Source: CALKZN01 sp050633785 (GTDB lineage: Bacteria; Pseudomonadota; Gammaproteobacteria; Arenicellales; Arenicellaceae). From it: a stretch of 64,000 bases of DNA. The notes beneath the pieces are model-generated. The model was not told where the DNA came from, made no database searches, and saw only the letters and a list, made by a program, of their open reading frames with translations. A program made the translations under genes and the position numbers. Numbering within the stretch: the first letter of the stretch is position 1; every line of letters starts with the position of its first letter. Location of the stretch: assembly GCA_050633785.1 (NCBI GenBank), contig JBOEHE010000020.1, positions 1-64,000 on the forward strand. The letters are read 5' to 3'. This document shows positions 43,800 to 52,951 of the stretch, piece by piece.

Positions 43800-44882
43800 A
43801 TGCCAAAAATAGCCAGAAAACGTCGAGAACAACATTCCTTCAAATGGAACCAGTACCCAGATGAATTTTTACCGCTCTGGGTAGCCGATATGGATTTTGC
43901 CGTTTGCCCGGCAATCAATGAAGCTTTACGCAAGCGCACAGACAATGAAACCTTTGGCTACACCAACACTTGGCCATCACTGCTAGAGTCAGTGGTTCAC
44001 TGGTGTCGCGAGCACTATGACTGGCAAATCCAGCAGGACTGGATAGTCTGGACTCAGGGAGTTGTACCAGCATTCCACCTGGTTAATCAGCTTTTTCAGA
44101 AGGACGATTCTTCGATATTAATCCCAACACCTAATTACCCCCCTTTATTGAATTCAGCCAAAGTGCTCCAACAGACATTTCATTGCTTGCCCCACTTTCA
44201 TGCAAATCAGCGTTGGCATTTAGACTTTGATGCATTGGAAACTATGCTCAAAACCCAAAAAGTCAGCATCTTATCCCTGGCAAATCCGGCAAACCCGTCA
44301 GGCTATGTCTTCAGTGAAAGTGAAATAAACAAACTGTCACAACTGTGCCTTGAACACAATGTCTTGATCTGTTCCGACGAGATTCATTGTGATCTGGTGT
44401 ATAACGGGCATCAACACACTCCTATCGGAAAAGTGTCACCAGATAACAGCATCACTTTGATGGCCGCCAGTAAAACCTTTAATATTGCTGGTTTAAACAC
44501 CGCTTTTGCGATCATTCCCGATCCCAGTATACGCCAGAAATTCAGCACCGCAGCCCGTCACCAGATCGGCAGTCCAACCCTATTGGGTCTGACTGCAACT
44601 GAAACGGCCTTCTCCCAAGCTGAACCCTGGCGTCTTGAGACACTGGAATACTTGCAACAAAATCGAGATATCATCTACCAATGGGGATCAGAACGAGGCC
44701 TTGATAAGCATTATTTACCTGCAGCAACACATTTATATTGGCTTAAAATACCAACCAAAGAATGGGTCAGCAACAAAGTCATGCCTTCCAACGGGGTTGA
44801 TTTTGGCGATTCAGATTACAGCCGTATCAATTTTGCCTGTGACCGAAAACTGCTCAAAGAAGCATTAAGTCGCTTGGGATAA
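43800..44882 (+). CDS. patB: PatB/MalY-type PLP C-S lyase
   Basis: 360 residues, fold-type I PLP enzyme. The PatB/MalY opening KWNQYPDEFLPLWVADMDFAVCPAI is present, as are YTNTW, ANPANPSG, CSDEIHCDLVYNG and the Schiff-base lysine in AASKTFNIAGL. It cleaves cystathionine or other cysteine conjugates to a thiol, pyruvate and ammonia. The C-terminal part is somewhat shorter than usual (about 390 residues) near the segment after the pyruvate-binding region, but the end GVDFGDSDYSRINFACDRKLLKEALSRL is intact. Confidence 0.85.
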   Translation: MPKIARKRREQHSFKWNQYPDEFLPLWVADMDFAVCPAINEALRKRTDNETFGYTNTWPSLLESVVHWCREHYDWQIQQDWIVWTQGVVPAFHLVNQLFQKDDSSILIPTPNYPPLLNSAKVLQQTFHCLPHFHANQRWHLDFDALETMLKTQKVSILSLANPANPSGYVFSESEINKLSQLCLEHNVLICSDEIHCDLVYNGHQHTPIGKVSPDNSITLMAASKTFNIAGLNTAFAIIPDPSIRQKFSTAARHQIGSPTLLGLTATETAFSQAEPWRLETLEYLQQNRDIIYQWGSERGLDKHYLPAATHLYWLKIPTKEWVSNKVMPSNGVDFGDSDYSRINFACDRKLLKEALSRLG

Positions 44883-44938
44883 ATCTGCAGCCAGCCACAA
44901 TAGGCACTCAATATGAAATAGAAAGTAGACACTATTCT

Positions 44939-44990
44939 CACCGAAAGGCGTTTGCCGTTACTCCATGGTTCTATTTTCGGTGTACTCTTT
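44939..44990 (+). terminator. Terminator-like hairpin after patB
   Basis: CACCGAAA (44939-44946) pairs with TTTCGGTG (44975-44982), and the loop contains its own GGC-GTTT-GCC stem. Five T residues follow shortly after (CTTTTT). It is 57 bp after the patB stop codon. A long loop makes this a moderate call. Confidence 0.4.
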
Positions 44991-45141
44991 TTCGCCTGAA
45001 ATGCTACTCCTTCTTATATAGAGCCATATAGATAATGGTGGTGTATACTAATGCTCAATGTGCCTCCCACTAGTTATGAAATATGCAGGTTAACCAAAGC
45101 TGCAGCATACAACTGCGCTTATTGAATCAGGAATAGAGACC

Positions 45142-47910
45142 ATGAATTTACCCCCCAAACCACTAAGTGACGATGCAAAAATTTTGCCCAATTTACTCGG
45201 GGAGATCATTCTTGAACAAGATGGCCAGGCTGTATTTGACTCTGTTGAACTGTTACGCCAGGGTTTTATTCAACAGCGAATAAAACCAGATGACGAACAA
45301 CAAAAGAGTTTGTTAGCAGCCATAGAAAAGATGGACGTAGACACTCTGGGACGTGTCATTCATGCCTTCAGCACTTTTTTCCATTTGGCTAACATCAGCG
45401 AAGAGCACTTAAACCAACAAACCAGAGCAACACTGGAAGCAACTGGTGACACCTGGGCAAGCTCATTCAGTGAAACAATACAAAAGTTCAAAGCTGATGG
45501 TAAGTCTCTATCAGATGTGCTGGCTTTACTCACCGATTTAAAATATTACCCGACCTTTACAGCTCACCCTACTGAGGCTAAGCGACCAACAGTTTTAGAG
45601 GCATTACAGCGGATTCACAAAGAATATCAAGCGCTGACAAAGAACGATATTACAAGAGCTGAATCCACTGCATGCAGACACCGTTTGAAAGCCATGATTC
45701 AAATTTTCTGGAAAACAGAAGCCGTACGTCCTGCAAAACCAACGGTCTATGATGAGGTCGAAAACTCACTGTATTATTTCCGCGAAAGTATTTTCAACTG
45801 CTTACCAGAAATTTATCGTGACCTTGAAAATGCTATTAAACAGAATTACCCTGAAGCCCGCGGTCAAGCCCTTGAAATCCCTAACATTGTACATTTCGGA
45901 ACCTGGGTTGGTGGTGATCGTGATGGCAACCCATTCGTCACCCCTGAAATAACCTGCCATGCTTTGCGCATGCAGAAAAAGGAGATTCTCAAAGAGTACA
46001 TTCGAAGAGTCGATGAATTGAGCAAAATCCTGACTCACAGTCAGGATCAAATTTCTTTGTCCAATGAATTTCTCAATTCAATGGAACGAGGTGATATCCG
46101 CCTGAAGAAGTACCTTGGCGATAAATACACCAATGAGCCTTATCGTCGTAAATTAAACTTCACTAAATTACGCTTGGAAAAAACTCTGGAGCAGGTAGAG
46201 ATCCACCTCAATGGTGGATCAACGCCCTATGATCCGATGACCTTCAACAATGAAGAAACCTTCAAGAGAGAATTGGATTTGATCCGAAACTCCTTAATTG
46301 ATAACAATGAAGCAAACCTAACTCGAGGCAGCCTACAAGATCTGTTACGCCTACTCGACAGCTGTGGTTTCTATTTATCAAAAATGGATCTTCGCCAGGA
46401 ATCAACCCTTCACAGTCAAGCCATTCATGAGATTTCCGCCACATTAAACGACCCCATTGATTATGCATCACTCAACGAGGCCGACCGCCAGACATGGCTG
46501 ACTGAGCGTTTGCTTGATCCTGAAGAGCTGGTTTATGAGAAGCGTCATATCACCTTGCAAAGCATCGATATCATTGCAGTATTCGAATTGATCAGCAAGA
46601 TGCGTTCTGAAATATCACCCTTTTGTTTTGGCAGTTACATTATTTCGATGACGCATCAGGCAAGCCACTTGCTGGAAGTGGCTTTATTGGCAAAAATGGC
46701 TGGACTTATAGAAGTCGATAGCAATGGCACTATTACTTGTAAATTGCATATCGCCCCTTTATTTGAAACCGTCCAAGACCTTGAACAAGCTGAACCCATT
46801 CTAGAGAACCTGTTTAACAACCCTGTCTACAGACAGTTATTAGAGTTCAGCAATAACACCCAGGAAGTGATGTTAGGCTATTCTGATTCCTGCAAAGATG
46901 GCGGCATTCTGGCCTCCAGTTGGAATCTTTACAAAGCGCAGCAAAATATTGTATCGGTTACGGATAAACACGGCATTCGCTGCCTGTTATTTCATGGTCG
47001 AGGTGGCACTATCGGTCGAGGCGGTGGCCCTACACATGAATCTATTTTGAGCCAACCCATGGGCACAGTAAAAGGTGGCATCAAATTCACGGAACAAGGT
47101 GAAGTGTTATCCTTTAAATATAACTTCAAAGAAACCGCACGCTATGAGCTTACCGTTGGAATCACAGGCTTGATGAAAGCCAGTGATTCCAACTATATCA
47201 ACAACGATGATCTCGGACATATCGACATCATGGAAACTTTGGTCTCAACAGGCGAGCAGACGTTTCGTACGCTTACAGATGACAATGTTGCAACCATGCA
47301 ATATTTTTATGAAACAACACCCTCAAATGAAATTGCCTTATTGAATATTGGCTCCAGACCTTCACATCGAAAAAAAGCCGATTATTCCAAAAAATCCATC
47401 CGCGCTATTGGTTGGGTATTTGGCTGGTCTCAATCCAGACAAAACCTTCCAGGCTGGTATGGCCTTGGCAGCGCTTTGCAAACAATAATCAATGAAGGAG
47501 GGTTAAGCACCCTGCAAACCATGTATAGCGACTGGAGGTACTTTCAAAATGTACTGAGCAATTCGCAGATGGCTCTATTGAAAACTGACCAACAAGTGGC
47601 ATCGCAATACGCCGATCTATGTTCCAATGCTGACATCGCCAAAGACGTTTATGCAGATCTGAAAGATGAATACGAATTAACCATGGCTATGATTCGCCAA
47701 GTTACTGATGTCGAAGACATGATGGCTGATTTCCCGGAAATTGGACAATCAGTACGCTGGCGCAATGCTTACCTTGACCCCCTGAATTATATTCAGGTAT
47801 TGTTGTTAGAGCGATTGAGCAAAGAAAGTAACCGCACCCAATCTCCCTGGCTGAAACCGGCACTTGATAGCATTAATGGTATCGCAACCGGTTTGAGAAA
47901 TACGGGCTGA
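45142..47910 (+). CDS. ppc: Phosphoenolpyruvate carboxylase
   Basis: 922 residues. Diagnostic motifs are FTAHPTEAKRPTVLEAL, with the catalytic His, GGDRDGNPFVTPEI, MLGYSDSCKDGGILASSW and FHGRGGTIGRGGGPTHESILSQP near the centre. The C-terminus carries the typical LGSALQTII and acidic sensor region and ends IATGLRNTG. It adds bicarbonate to PEP to make oxaloacetate, an anaplerotic step. The start ATG at 45142 has AATAGAG in front. It is a single-gene unit. Confidence 0.95.
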   Translation: MNLPPKPLSDDAKILPNLLGEIILEQDGQAVFDSVELLRQGFIQQRIKPDDEQQKSLLAAIEKMDVDTLGRVIHAFSTFFHLANISEEHLNQQTRATLEATGDTWASSFSETIQKFKADGKSLSDVLALLTDLKYYPTFTAHPTEAKRPTVLEALQRIHKEYQALTKNDITRAESTACRHRLKAMIQIFWKTEAVRPAKPTVYDEVENSLYYFRESIFNCLPEIYRDLENAIKQNYPEARGQALEIPNIVHFGTWVGGDRDGNPFVTPEITCHALRMQKKEILKEYIRRVDELSKILTHSQDQISLSNEFLNSMERGDIRLKKYLGDKYTNEPYRRKLNFTKLRLEKTLEQVEIHLNGGSTPYDPMTFNNEETFKRELDLIRNSLIDNNEANLTRGSLQDLLRLLDSCGFYLSKMDLRQESTLHSQAIHEISATLNDPIDYASLNEADRQTWLTERLLDPEELVYEKRHITLQSIDIIAVFELISKMRSEISPFCFGSYIISMTHQASHLLEVALLAKMAGLIEVDSNGTITCKLHIAPLFETVQDLEQAEPILENLFNNPVYRQLLEFSNNTQEVMLGYSDSCKDGGILASSWNLYKAQQNIVSVTDKHGIRCLLFHGRGGTIGRGGGPTHESILSQPMGTVKGGIKFTEQGEVLSFKYNFKETARYELTVGITGLMKASDSNYINNDDLGHIDIMETLVSTGEQTFRTLTDDNVATMQYFYETTPSNEIALLNIGSRPSHRKKADYSKKSIRAIGWVFGWSQSRQNLPGWYGLGSALQTIINEGGLSTLQTMYSDWRYFQNVLSNSQMALLKTDQQVASQYADLCSNADIAKDVYADLKDEYELTMAMIRQVTDVEDMMADFPEIGQSVRWRNAYLDPLNYIQVLLLERLSKESNRTQSPWLKPALDSINGIATGLRNTG

Positions 47911-48038
47911 TTTAGGAGGCTTTTAAATAATCTTACTCTCAAGCTTGAAGCCTAAACCTGTCTGTCATTGATTGACGTCTCCAAGATCAGTTAACTCAAT
48001 GGCAGACATCGTAAACGATATGACAAAGGCATAGAGAA

Positions 48039-48668
48039 ATGAATTTAGCTAAATTTACTCAAATGAAAGACGGAGACAAAGAAGACTATGAGTTTTTGGA
48101 TGCTCTGGAAAGAGAATATGCAGCCAAAGTTGGAGAACGTTTACTTCATGCTTTAAAAGACTTGGACAACTCTCTATCCGGCTATCAGGTTTCCCGTTTA
48201 GAACACAGTCTGCAAACAGCCACCAGGGCTTACTATGATGGCGCTGATATTGATTGGATTGTGTGTGCGTTATTACATGATATTGGCGATCTCTATGCAC
48301 CCTACAATCATGATGAGTATGCCGCTATCATCTTAGCACCTTATGTGCGCGAACAATGTACTTGGGTAGTCGCCAAACATGCGACTTTTCAGAGCCAGTA
48401 TTTTGCACACCATCTGGGCGGCAACCCGGCTGTCCGAGAACAGTATAAAGGCCACCCTTATTTCGACGATTGTGATTATTTCTGCGAAAATTGGGATCAG
48501 GCAAGTTTTAACCCTGAATACCCCACCCTGCCACTGGATTTCTTTGAGCCTATGGTTATGGAAGTGTTCAGTCGTAGCGCGAATGACCCCAAAGTTCTTT
48601 CGACCCAAATAAGAGTTCCCCTTTCTTGTCAGGATATCGCATCCACTCGACAAGCAAGTGCTCTATAA
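48039..48668 (+). CDS. HD-domain protein with di-iron oxygenase-like ligand spacing
   Basis: 209 residues, all-helical HD-domain protein. Ligands visible are His56 (LEHSLQ), His80-Asp81 (LLHDIGD), His91 (YNHDEY) and His114 (AKHATF). The His-HD-His-His order resembles the PhnZ/TmpB and myo-inositol oxygenase group, which use mixed-valent di-iron to cleave C-P or C-C bonds, more than simple phosphohydrolases. C-terminal WDQASFNPEYPTLPLDFFEPMVMEVFSR is a family hallmark. No phosphonate gene neighbours are seen, so the reaction is open. It follows ppc with a 128-bp gap. Confidence 0.75.
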   Translation: MNLAKFTQMKDGDKEDYEFLDALEREYAAKVGERLLHALKDLDNSLSGYQVSRLEHSLQTATRAYYDGADIDWIVCALLHDIGDLYAPYNHDEYAAIILAPYVREQCTWVVAKHATFQSQYFAHHLGGNPAVREQYKGHPYFDDCDYFCENWDQASFNPEYPTLPLDFFEPMVMEVFSRSANDPKVLSTQIRVPLSCQDIASTRQASAL

Positions 48669-48787
48669 TCACCCTAGAAAGCAACAACATTTGACCAAAA
48701 CCAATTTTGCAATGGTTGTTTTATTACAAATGACGCCCAGTTAAAACGTAATAAGGTTAGAGTCTGATAATAGGGTATTATAACGCT

Positions 48788-49396
48788 ATGATTATTCGCG
48801 TATGTATACTAGCCATAGCACTGGTCGCACTCTCAGGATGCGCCTCGAGTCCACCCAGAAACACGCAAGATTTGTGTGCAATATTCAAAGAAAAACCTCA
48901 ATGGTACAAACAAGCAAAACGCAGCGCGAAAGCCTGGGGCGGCACACTTTATGTGCCTATGGCTATCATGCACCAGGAGTCCAGATTCAGGGCCAAAGCC
49001 AAACCTCCCATGCAATATTTTCTTGGCATAATCCCAACAGGCAGAGCCAGCAATGCTTATGGGTATTCTCAAGCGCTGAAAAGCACATGGAGTGAATATC
49101 AGAAAGACACAGGTTCATGGTTCAAAGATCGTGATGATTTTGCTGATTCTTATGACTTCATTCAATGGTATACAAACAAAACCTTGCTACGTAATGGCGT
49201 TGCCAAAACCAATGCCTATGCACAATACCTGAATTACCATGAAGGCCATGGAGGCTATGCACGAGGAACCTATAAATCCAAACAATGGTTAATTAACGTG
49301 GCGCAGAAAGTAGCGAAACGATCGCAAAACTATTCAACGCAACTGAGCCAATGCCAGGATGAGCTGGACAAGCGATTACGTAGTTGGTTTTTTTAA
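48788..49396 (+). CDS. Lytic transglycosylase-like lipoprotein
   Basis: 202 residues. The lipoprotein signal is LVALSGC with Cys18. The catalytic glutamate of SLT-type transglycosylases is Glu64 in IMHQESRFRAKA, followed by NAYGYSQALKSTW and a helical domain ending near residue 150. It would cut peptidoglycan glycan strands at the periplasmic face of the outer membrane. It has its own start region and is 78 bp upstream of the next gene. Confidence 0.8.
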   Translation: MIIRVCILAIALVALSGCASSPPRNTQDLCAIFKEKPQWYKQAKRSAKAWGGTLYVPMAIMHQESRFRAKAKPPMQYFLGIIPTGRASNAYGYSQALKSTWSEYQKDTGSWFKDRDDFADSYDFIQWYTNKTLLRNGVAKTNAYAQYLNYHEGHGGYARGTYKSKQWLINVAQKVAKRSQNYSTQLSQCQDELDKRLRSWFF

Positions 49397-49474
49397 TGCT
49401 TAGCTCTTTAATTAGTTCTTACTCCAGCCTTGCTAAACAAGCTATTCATTCGTTGAAATGAGATTTACCCACAG

Positions 49475-50602
49475 ATGAAAGCACTGACATCTCCACTGTT
49501 TTTTATTGGTATCTTCGTTGCACTGTGCATACTGACAATCTCAAATTATAAGCAGATATTCAACACCGGCGATGAAACATCAGAGGCCATTCCCCCCAAA
49601 CCACATACCGTAGAGTTTCTGTCACAACCCTATCGAATTGACAAACAGTACAAGTCAATGGAAGGACCTTTTTCTACCCAAATAGTCTCGCTATCTGACT
49701 CCGACACCGCCGAATTGCTCTGGATCACTGGCTACCACACTATGGTTGTCGCTGAAGATGGAGTAACTCCTGTCAGTCAGGAGTTTCTATGTCATAACAA
49801 CCTGGACTTTCGTCCCGGTGACAGAGCTGGAGTATTCAACAGCACAGCGATATTAAGCAGTCGCATCTTTACCTTATCTCAAGGCGTATTTTCAATTGAG
49901 ATGCCAGCAGGTTTCGGCATTCCAGTGATGTCTAACCAAACCTTTAACCTGACAACCCAGGTACTCAATCACAACATAGAAAACCCCAATATCAATGTCA
50001 GGCACCGTGTTGTGATTAACTATGTGCGTGACCAGGATATCAAAGGCAAAATCACTCCTCTGTTTCCTGCTAACGCCTTTGTCGCTGCTCTGTTGGACGC
50101 CCAGGAAGGCGACAATGGTTACTATGGCATCCGCAATGCCAATAGCATTCAACAAGGCGCCACTTGTTTGCCTGGGACACACGCTGGCAACAGCGATAAG
50201 GCCAATGTTTTTAAAGACCTACTCGGCAAGAAGTTTTCAGGCCATTGGGTAGTCAAGCTGGGAAGGGAAGAACGACGCACTCTTGTGACAAAAATAATGA
50301 ACATACCTTATGACACCCGAGTTCATTACATCGCGGTGCATGTCCACCCCTTTTCTGAATCACTGGAATTACGCGATCTAACCACCGGTCAAACGGTGTT
50401 TAAAAGCACAATGACTGGACCGAAAGACAGAATTGGTTTGACTCAGGTCGACAGCCTGGTCAGCCAACAAGGAATTCCCGTCTTTGAAGATCACGAGTAT
50501 GAGCTGGTCAGTGTTTATAATAACACCTCTGGAGTAGAGCAGGATGCCATGGCTACCATGATTATTTACTTACAGGATAAAACCTTTGAAAGCCCTGATT
50601 GA
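49475..50602 (+). CDS. Membrane-anchored protein with possible copper monooxygenase (PHM-like) domain
   Basis: 375 residues. One N-terminal membrane segment (LFFIGIFVALCILTI) and an extracytoplasmic domain. It shows two apparent beta-sandwich halves. The second contains VHYIAVHVHPF with a His289-x-His291 pair, YNNTSG and the late methionines in DAMATMIIYL (Met359, Met362), resembling the CuM site of peptidylglycine alpha-hydroxylating monooxygenase (HxH plus Met). The first half has histidines in GYHTM, LCHNN and NHN that could be the CuH site, but their spacing is not certain. I treat PHM fold as a hypothesis. Confidence 0.55.
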   Translation: MKALTSPLFFIGIFVALCILTISNYKQIFNTGDETSEAIPPKPHTVEFLSQPYRIDKQYKSMEGPFSTQIVSLSDSDTAELLWITGYHTMVVAEDGVTPVSQEFLCHNNLDFRPGDRAGVFNSTAILSSRIFTLSQGVFSIEMPAGFGIPVMSNQTFNLTTQVLNHNIENPNINVRHRVVINYVRDQDIKGKITPLFPANAFVAALLDAQEGDNGYYGIRNANSIQQGATCLPGTHAGNSDKANVFKDLLGKKFSGHWVVKLGREERRTLVTKIMNIPYDTRVHYIAVHVHPFSESLELRDLTTGQTVFKSTMTGPKDRIGLTQVDSLVSQQGIPVFEDHEYELVSVYNNTSGVEQDAMATMIIYLQDKTFESPD

Positions 50603-50652
50603 TAGGACCAGGGGCTGTTGTCACTCTTCTGCTCTGGACAAATAACCTCGCC

Positions 50653-50688
50653 TGTATTAAATTAAATACATGGGGTCGCGAGTGCCCC
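50653..50688. promoter_or_regulatory. Inverted repeats upstream of the chromate genes
   Basis: TGTATT-N6-AATACA at 50653-50670 is followed at once by GGGG-N9-CCCC (50672-50688). They lie 66-101 bp upstream of the first chromate gene and could be an operator plus a leader hairpin. No matched consensus is claimed. Confidence 0.35.
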
Positions 50689-50753
50689 GTGAGGCGTCAG
50701 CCAAAGATTCGCATCCATGATAAACCTATTGACCCAATTTAGGAGGATGCGTA

Positions 50754-51581
50754 ATGCCATCACCAACTGTTATCACTGTTTCTCAACTATCACGTTTAAT
50801 CGGCACTCCCGCTGCGCCAGTTCTTATCGACATCAGAATCGATGATGATTTTGCTCTGGACCCCAGAAGCATACCCGGTTCATATCGCCATTCTTTTCGA
50901 CACATAGACTCTTTGATCCCGAAGTTGGAATCAAAGCACGTTGTTATTATATGCCATCAAGGACAAAAACTCAGTCAAGGTGCTGCCGCCATTTTGCGCG
51001 AAGCTGGCATCCACGCAGAATCTCTTGAAGGCGGCCATGTTGCCTGGAATGACAACAAGCAACCACTGGCAACACTGACGGATCTGACCAATCGCAACGA
51101 CAAAAACCGTACAGTCTGGGTCACCAGGCACAGACCAAAAATTGACCGCATAGCCTGCCCATGGCTGATCCGGCGCTTTATTGACCCCAATGCCTTATTC
51201 TTATATGTCGAACCTGCTGAGGTAACAGCGGTTGCCGAAAAATTCAATGCAGCCGCATTCGATGTGGAAGGTGTATTTTACACCCACCGCGGTGATAGCT
51301 GTTCTTTTGACACCATGCTGGATGAATTCGAGCTTGATATTCCCGCCTTAAGACACTTGGCAACCATCATCAGAGGCGCTGACACAGGCCACCATGAATT
51401 AGCTCCTGAATCAGCTGGTTTGCTAGCCGCCTCTTTGGGTCTATCACGAATGTATCGAGATGATTTAGCGCAACTGGATGCCAGCATGAGTCTTTATGAT
51501 GCCTTCTACCGCTGGTGCCGTGACGCCACCAATGAAAAACATGATTGGCCTATGCACACCAGCAAAACAAACAAGGAGTAG
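50754..51581 (+). CDS. Rhodanese-ChrB-type chromate resistance protein
   Basis: 275 residues, two domains. The N-terminal rhodanese fold runs about 5-105 with VLIDIRIDDDF and the loop IICHQGQKLS, in which the catalytic cysteine is present as CH. The C-terminal half matches the ChrB C-terminal domain (RHRPKIDRIACPWLIRRFIDPNALFLYVEP, FDTMLDEFEL, IIRGADTGH), as in chromate-resistance operons. It lies directly upstream of chrA with a 4-bp gap. The N-terminal ChrB domain is absent, replaced by rhodanese. It likely aids chromate sensing or handling. Confidence 0.85.
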   Translation: MPSPTVITVSQLSRLIGTPAAPVLIDIRIDDDFALDPRSIPGSYRHSFRHIDSLIPKLESKHVVIICHQGQKLSQGAAAILREAGIHAESLEGGHVAWNDNKQPLATLTDLTNRNDKNRTVWVTRHRPKIDRIACPWLIRRFIDPNALFLYVEPAEVTAVAEKFNAAAFDVEGVFYTHRGDSCSFDTMLDEFELDIPALRHLATIIRGADTGHHELAPESAGLLAASLGLSRMYRDDLAQLDASMSLYDAFYRWCRDATNEKHDWPMHTSKTNKE

Positions 51582-51585
51582 GCCA

Positions 51586-52890
51586 ATGGACACTATTAAT
51601 ACCGATATTTCAGCAACCGTGTCCACCCCGCCTTCTCTAGCCCAAGCGACCAGAGTCTGGGCAAAAATAGGTCTGTTATCTTTTGGTGGCCCGGCCGCGC
51701 AAATCGCACTGATGCATAAACTGATTGTTGAGCAGTTGCGTTGGTTAAGTGAAAAAGAGTATATCAACGCCCTGAGCTTTTGCATGTTGTTACCAGGACC
51801 TGAAGCTATGCAGTTAGCCACCTATGCCGGTTGGAAATTGCATGGAAAAATCGGAGGTTTCATTGCTGGTTTATTGTTCGTTTTACCTGGCGCTCTGGTG
51901 ATTCTGGCTCTGGCAATGATTTACGCATTGCTTGGAGATGTGCCTTTGATACAGGCTCTGTTTCTTGGAGTAAAGGCTGCCGTATTGATTATCGTCATCG
52001 AATCATTGCTGCGCATTGCAAAGCGTGCTTTGAGGTCGATCGATTTGAAAGTCTTGTCGGTTTTAGCCTTTATTGGCATTTTCTTTATCAATATTCCCTA
52101 TCCTTTGATTGTTTTGTTTGCTGCTATGTACGGCTTCACCAAAGCAGGAAATGATACAGTCGATAGATCACCGGTCAGCAAACCAGGAGGGTTCGGCAAA
52201 ACCGTGTTAACCACCGTCACCATGCTCTGTATCTGGTGGTTGCCAATGATTTTACTGGATTATTTTTTCTCTGATTACCAGGTTTTATCTGAGATTGGCA
52301 ACTTCTTTTCCCGTCTGGCGGTAGTCACCTTTGGGGGCGCTTATGCTGTTCTGGCTTATATGGGACAGGATGTTGTGAATCACTGGGGTTGGTTAAGCGC
52401 CGGAGAAATGATGGATGGTTTGGGTCTGGCTGAAACCACCCCAGGCCCCTTGATTCTGGTCACTGAGTTTGTAGGATTTCTGGCGGCATTCCGACAGGGA
52501 GGTATGGCTTTGGGACTTGCAGGAGCAGCAATCACTTTATGGGTGACCTTCATTCCTTGTTTTCTTTGGATCTTCGCTGGCGCTCCCTACATCGAATGGA
52601 TTTGCGCTCAACCCCGGCTCAAAGGAGCCCTTGAAGCTATTTCAGCAGCGGTGGTTGGTGTCATTCTGAACCTGTCAGTCTGGTTTGCACTGCATGTAAT
52701 GTTCACAACAGTCGAAGCTCACCAATATGGCATTATCACCCTATGGCAACCGGAGTTCAGTTCCATTGACTGGCGTGTGGTTTTTCTTGCACTATTGTGT
52801 GCACTGTTGGCTTTTAGGTTGCATTGGTCAATCGTCAAAGTTCTAGCCCTATCTTCAATGCTGGGAACCGGTATGGTTATGTTGTTTTAA
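51586..52890 (+). CDS. chrA: Chromate transporter ChrA
   Basis: 434 residues, two homologous halves with about 10-12 membrane segments. The first half has VWAKIGLLSFGGPAAQIALMHK and ALSFCMLLPGPEAMQLATYAGW; the second has RLAVVTFGGAYAVLAYM and LAETTPGPLILVTEFVGFLAA. Conserved FGGP and PGP motifs are those of CHR transporters, which export chromate. The start is fixed by AAGGAG about 7 bases before the ATG at 51586; an upstream ATG at 51496 lies inside the preceding gene. Confidence 0.9.
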   Translation: MDTINTDISATVSTPPSLAQATRVWAKIGLLSFGGPAAQIALMHKLIVEQLRWLSEKEYINALSFCMLLPGPEAMQLATYAGWKLHGKIGGFIAGLLFVLPGALVILALAMIYALLGDVPLIQALFLGVKAAVLIIVIESLLRIAKRALRSIDLKVLSVLAFIGIFFINIPYPLIVLFAAMYGFTKAGNDTVDRSPVSKPGGFGKTVLTTVTMLCIWWLPMILLDYFFSDYQVLSEIGNFFSRLAVVTFGGAYAVLAYMGQDVVNHWGWLSAGEMMDGLGLAETTPGPLILVTEFVGFLAAFRQGGMALGLAGAAITLWVTFIPCFLWIFAGAPYIEWICAQPRLKGALEAISAAVVGVILNLSVWFALHVMFTTVEAHQYGIITLWQPEFSSIDWRVVFLALLCALLAFRLHWSIVKVLALSSMLGTGMVMLF

Positions 52891-52914
52891 TATAACATCA
52901 AATGCTCTATTCAA

Positions 52915-52949
52915 TGGCTTGTTTGGCTTGCATCTGGCCAAACAAGCCA
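52915..52949. terminator. 13-bp hairpin between chrA and the convergent LLM gene
   Basis: TGGCTTGTTTGGC (52915-52927) pairs perfectly with GCCAAACAAGCCA (52937-52949) around a 9-base loop. The two genes converge here, only 61 bp apart. There is no T run on either strand, so it could be a stabilising 3' end or a factor-assisted terminator serving both messages. Confidence 0.5.
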
Positions 52950-52951
52950 GC

